Assembly (NCBI GenBank): GCA_945883825.1
Contig: CAMCYF010000013.1
Coordinates: 1 to 64,000, forward strand
From: Chitinophaga pinensis
Lineage (GTDB): Bacteria > Bacteroidota > Bacteroidia > Flavobacteriales_D > Crocinitomicaceae
Reading direction: 5' to 3'
DNA: 64,000 nucleotides
Of this stretch, positions 61,263 through 64,000 are shown piece after piece. Made by a program: the position numbers and the translations under genes. The notes under the pieces are model-generated. The model was not told where the DNA came from. It was given only the letters and a program-made list of their open reading frames with translations, and did no database searches. How positions within the stretch are numbered: the first letter of the stretch is position 1; each line of letters starts with the position of its first letter.

Positions 61263-61290
61263 AAACAATAGATATTTAATATCATTGTTT
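61263..61290. other. AT-rich intergenic stem-loop downstream of the PorP/SprF gene
   Basis: AAACAAT-a-GATAT-tta-ATATC-ATTGTTT: 12 bp stem with a single-nt bulge. Confidence 0.55.
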
Positions 61291-61384
61291 AAAATCTATT
61301 TGAAGAAATTTATAAGCACCTAGATTTTCTGGATAAAACCCATTTATATTTTCTATATTTCCAAAAAATATTTTATAAAACAAT

Positions 61385-61392
61385 TATTTTTG
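61385..61392 (+). promoter_or_regulatory. Candidate -7 box TATTTTTG upstream of the TonB-dependent receptor
   Basis: TAnnTTTG match 21 nt before ATG 61414. Confidence 0.4.
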
Positions 61393-61413
61393 ACGGAAAT
61401 TAATAACTCATAA

Positions 61414-64000
61414 ATGAACTTTAAACATAGATTATTAAAAAAGTTGTACTTGTATGTTACACTTCTTTTCCTTCTAGTTTTTAAAAGCAGCAAAGTTTTT
61501 TCGCAAATAAAAATATCTGGAACTGTAATTGACGAATATACCAGTCTACCCTTAGAAAATGTAAAAGTTAAAGTCAAAGACCTAAACATAGGTGCTATTT
61601 CAGACCAAAAAGGATTTTTCACAATTACATTAAACAAAGAGTTTCCTATTATTTTGGTTTCTTCAAATTTAGGATACGATAATCTAGAAACACTTTTGTC
61701 AACTCCTGAAGATAATCTGGTGCTTAAACTGAAATCAAATACTATCTTGAAATTAAGTACTGTAAATGTGCGCGGTTTTGGAAGTGAAAAAGAGAAAGAA
61801 GCAGCATTATCTGTTGAAACAATGTCCTTAAATGAAATTAAAGCAACTCCAGCCTTGGATTTTTACGATGGTTTAAGTCACATGAAAGGTGTCGATTTAA
61901 CTTCTGCAAGTATTGGATTTAAAGTTGTTAACACAAGAGGATTTAATTCAACATCTCCTGTGCGGACATTACAAATTATTGACGGGGTAGACAATGCTTC
62001 TCCAGGACTTAATTTTGCCCTTGGAAACTTCTTGGGTGCTTCAGAATTAGATTTGATGCAAGTAGAAATTGTATCAGGTGCAAGTTCTGCCTTCTACGGT
62101 CCAAATGCTTTTAATGGTGTCATAAGCATGCAAACTAAAAATCCTTTTAAATTTCAAGGTTTTAGCGCAAGTATCAAAGGAGGAGAGCGACTCCTAAATG
62201 AATATGCTATTCGTTATGCTAAAGGATTTCAATTTAAAACTGGGAGAGATATTTTTGCTTTTAAACTAAATGTCTCATACATGAAAGCCGACGATTGGGA
62301 GGCAAATAATTCTAATTCTGTTGAGGGATTAGATACAGACAGAAACAATCCTGGTGGATACGATGCTGTTAATCGTTATGGCGATGAAAATTTATCTCCA
62401 AATATTAACAATGCCTTAGATCTAACTGCTGTTATGAATACTCCTGGATTAAGACGTTGGCACAGAACGGGTTATTGGGAAAAAGACATTGTTGATTATA
62501 AAACTGAAAATTTGAAAACAGCTGCTTCACTTCACTTTATGTTGAAACCAAAAGTTGAACTAATCCTCGCATCAAATTTCGGAACAGGAACAACCGTTTA
62601 CCAAGGGGATAATCGCTTTAGCCTGAAAGACATATTATTTTTCCAAAATCGCATAGAGATTAATAAAAAGGATGATTTCTTTATTCGTGCATACGCTACT
62701 CATGAAGATGCAGGAAATTCCTATGATGCAGTGCTTACTGCCTTTTTATTGCAAGATGCAGCAGCAAGTGATGATACATGGGGCAAAAAATACCGTGATT
62801 ATTGGGAAAGTAATATTACTGCTCGTGTAAGAGACCTCGACCCTTCTGTTCAATGGACAGGGCTTTACATTGGAGGTGTTAGTATTCCAGCGAATTATAA
62901 CGCAATAAATGAGGTGATAAATGCCAACCAAGATTCTATGTTTGTCTGGCATGTAGAGGCAAGTAACTATGCAAATAAAGCTTATCCATTTAATCAAATG
63001 GAAGCATTCTTTAAACCAGGAACACAGCGATTTGATTCATTGCTGGCCAATATAACTTCAAAAACTTCATTTTTAGAAGGAGGCTCAAGAATTGTAGATA
63101 AATCTGCTCTCTATCATTTGCATGCAGAAAAAATAATGAATTTGGAATTTGCTAAAATTACTTTTGGTGGAAACGGAAGAATATATAACCCTCGCTCAGG
63201 TGGCTCACTTTTTTGTGATACAAATGGTAGAACAATAGTGAATAAAGAATTTGGTTTATATGCAGGTATAGAAAAACAATTTGCTGATGAAAAATGGATT
63301 TTAAAAGCGAGTATAAGAGTAGATAAAAATCAAAATTTTGACTTTTTACCCTCTCCAGCGGCTTCTATAATTTGGCAGCCATCTAAAAAACATTCAATAC
63401 GAACAACCCTTACCTCTGCTATTAGAAATCCAACTTTGTTAAATCAATACATGTTTTACAATGTTGGAAGAGCTAAATTAGTTGGAAATATTACTGGTTA
63501 TGATTCTCTTGTTACTGTTGAATCAATTAGAAATTATTATTCAACAAATACTCCAAATATAGATACTTTGGAGTATTTCAACTTAGACCCTATTGCTCCG
63601 GAAGAAGTTAAGTCCTTTGAAATTGGATATAAGGGATCTTTTTTTAATTCACTGTTCTTGGATCTTAATTACTACTATAGTTCTTACTCAAACTTTATTG
63701 GTTATGTAAATGGTGTAGATCTTTTTATTTCTCCAAATGGCCCACTTTTTTTTAATGATGTTTTTCGAATTGCCACTAATTCTCGAGAAACAATTACAAC
63801 ACAGGGTGTTTCAATTGGAATTAATTATTACATCGGAAACAATTATGGCTTGAATGGTAATTATTCTTGGAATGCCTTATCAAAAAAATCAACTGACCCA
63901 ATAATTCCAGCATACAATACACCAGAAAATAAATTCAATATTGGTTTCCAAGGAAGAGATATTGCAATCAAAAAATTGAAAGGTCTGGGTTTTAATATCA
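61414..64000 (+). CDS. TonB-dependent receptor with CarboxypepD_reg-like N-terminus (3' truncated by window edge)
   Basis: Translated by eye from ATG 61414: MNFKHRLLKKLYLYVTLLFLLVFKSSKVFSQIKISGTVIDEYTSLPLENVKVKV...; plug motifs NTRGFNSTSPVRTLQIIDGVDNASPG and VEIVSGASSAFYGPNAFNGVISMQTKNP. Missing from the ORF track because it runs off the end. Confidence 0.9.
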   Translation, partial: MNFKHRLLKKLYLYVTLLFLLVFKSSKVFSQIKISGTVIDEYTSLPLENVKVKVKDLNIGAISDQKGFFTITLNKEFPIILVSSNLGYDNLETLLSTPEDNLVLKLKSNTILKLSTVNVRGFGSEKEKEAALSVETMSLNEIKATPALDFYDGLSHMKGVDLTSASIGFKVVNTRGFNSTSPVRTLQIIDGVDNASPGLNFALGNFLGASELDLMQVEIVSGASSAFYGPNAFNGVISMQTKNPFKFQGFSASIKGGERLLNEYAIRYAKGFQFKTGRDIFAFKLNVSYMKADDWEANNSNSVEGLDTDRNNPGGYDAVNRYGDENLSPNINNALDLTAVMNTPGLRRWHRTGYWEKDIVDYKTENLKTAASLHFMLKPKVELILASNFGTGTTVYQGDNRFSLKDILFFQNRIEINKKDDFFIRAYATHEDAGNSYDAVLTAFLLQDAAASDDTWGKKYRDYWESNITARVRDLDPSVQWTGLYIGGVSIPANYNAINEVINANQDSMFVWHVEASNYANKAYPFNQMEAFFKPGTQRFDSLLANITSKTSFLEGGSRIVDKSALYHLHAEKIMNLEFAKITFGGNGRIYNPRSGGSLFCDTNGRTIVNKEFGLYAGIEKQFADEKWILKASIRVDKNQNFDFLPSPAASIIWQPSKKHSIRTTLTSAIRNPTLLNQYMFYNVGRAKLVGNITGYDSLVTVESIRNYYSTNTPNIDTLEYFNLDPIAPEEVKSFEIGYKGSFFNSLFLDLNYYYSSYSNFIGYVNGVDLFISPNGPLFFNDVFRIATNSRETITTQGVSIGINYYIGNNYGLNGNYSWNALSKKSTDPIIPAYNTPENKFNIGFQGRDIAIKKLKGLGFNI

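Noticed and set aside
62746-62997. 83-aa minus-strand ORF near the right end
   Set aside because: Antisense to the TonB-dependent receptor reading frame that runs off the window.

Overview
This 64 kb AT-rich window reads as an ordinary Bacteroidota chromosome. It is probably Flavobacteriales, judging by SecDF fusion, GLPGLI protein, T9SS type A/B sorting domains, PorP/SprF, choice-of-anchor B protein and TAnnTTTG-like -7 boxes. I saw no rRNA, tRNA, CRISPR array, insertion sequence or prophage. Housekeeping genes: dnaX 3' end, menE-like, nth, dnaB, rho, mpl, apbE, yaaA, secDF, acs, a polyprenyl synthase, rfbA-like, ruvX, def, aroA, rny, zapA and tsaB. Accessory content: a GT2/HAD-phosphatase/MORN/GT1 operon, a TetR-TolC-MFP-RND efflux operon, an OMP/GLPGLI pair, two T9SS type A cargo proteins, a tandem pair of small Cys-rich lipoproteins, and at the right end a 3164-aa Ig/PKD-like repeat protein with a T9SS type B C-terminus next to a PorP/SprF protein carrying a C-terminal SPOR-like domain. 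Points most worth checking: (1) the giant T9SS cargo plus PorP/SprF-SPOR pair; (2) a MORN-repeat gene broken by a 1-nt shift at an A9 tract, whose restored reading frame overlaps the next gene by 8 bp; (3) tandem small lipoproteins with 68/71 nt identity in the signal region but diverged mature parts, each with its own promoter-like box and terminator; (4) an unlisted 32-aa membrane microprotein ORF; (5) nested inverted repeats upstream of tetR; (6) an endonuclease III lacking the [4Fe-4S] cysteines. All family names come from reading motifs by eye; no database search was run.
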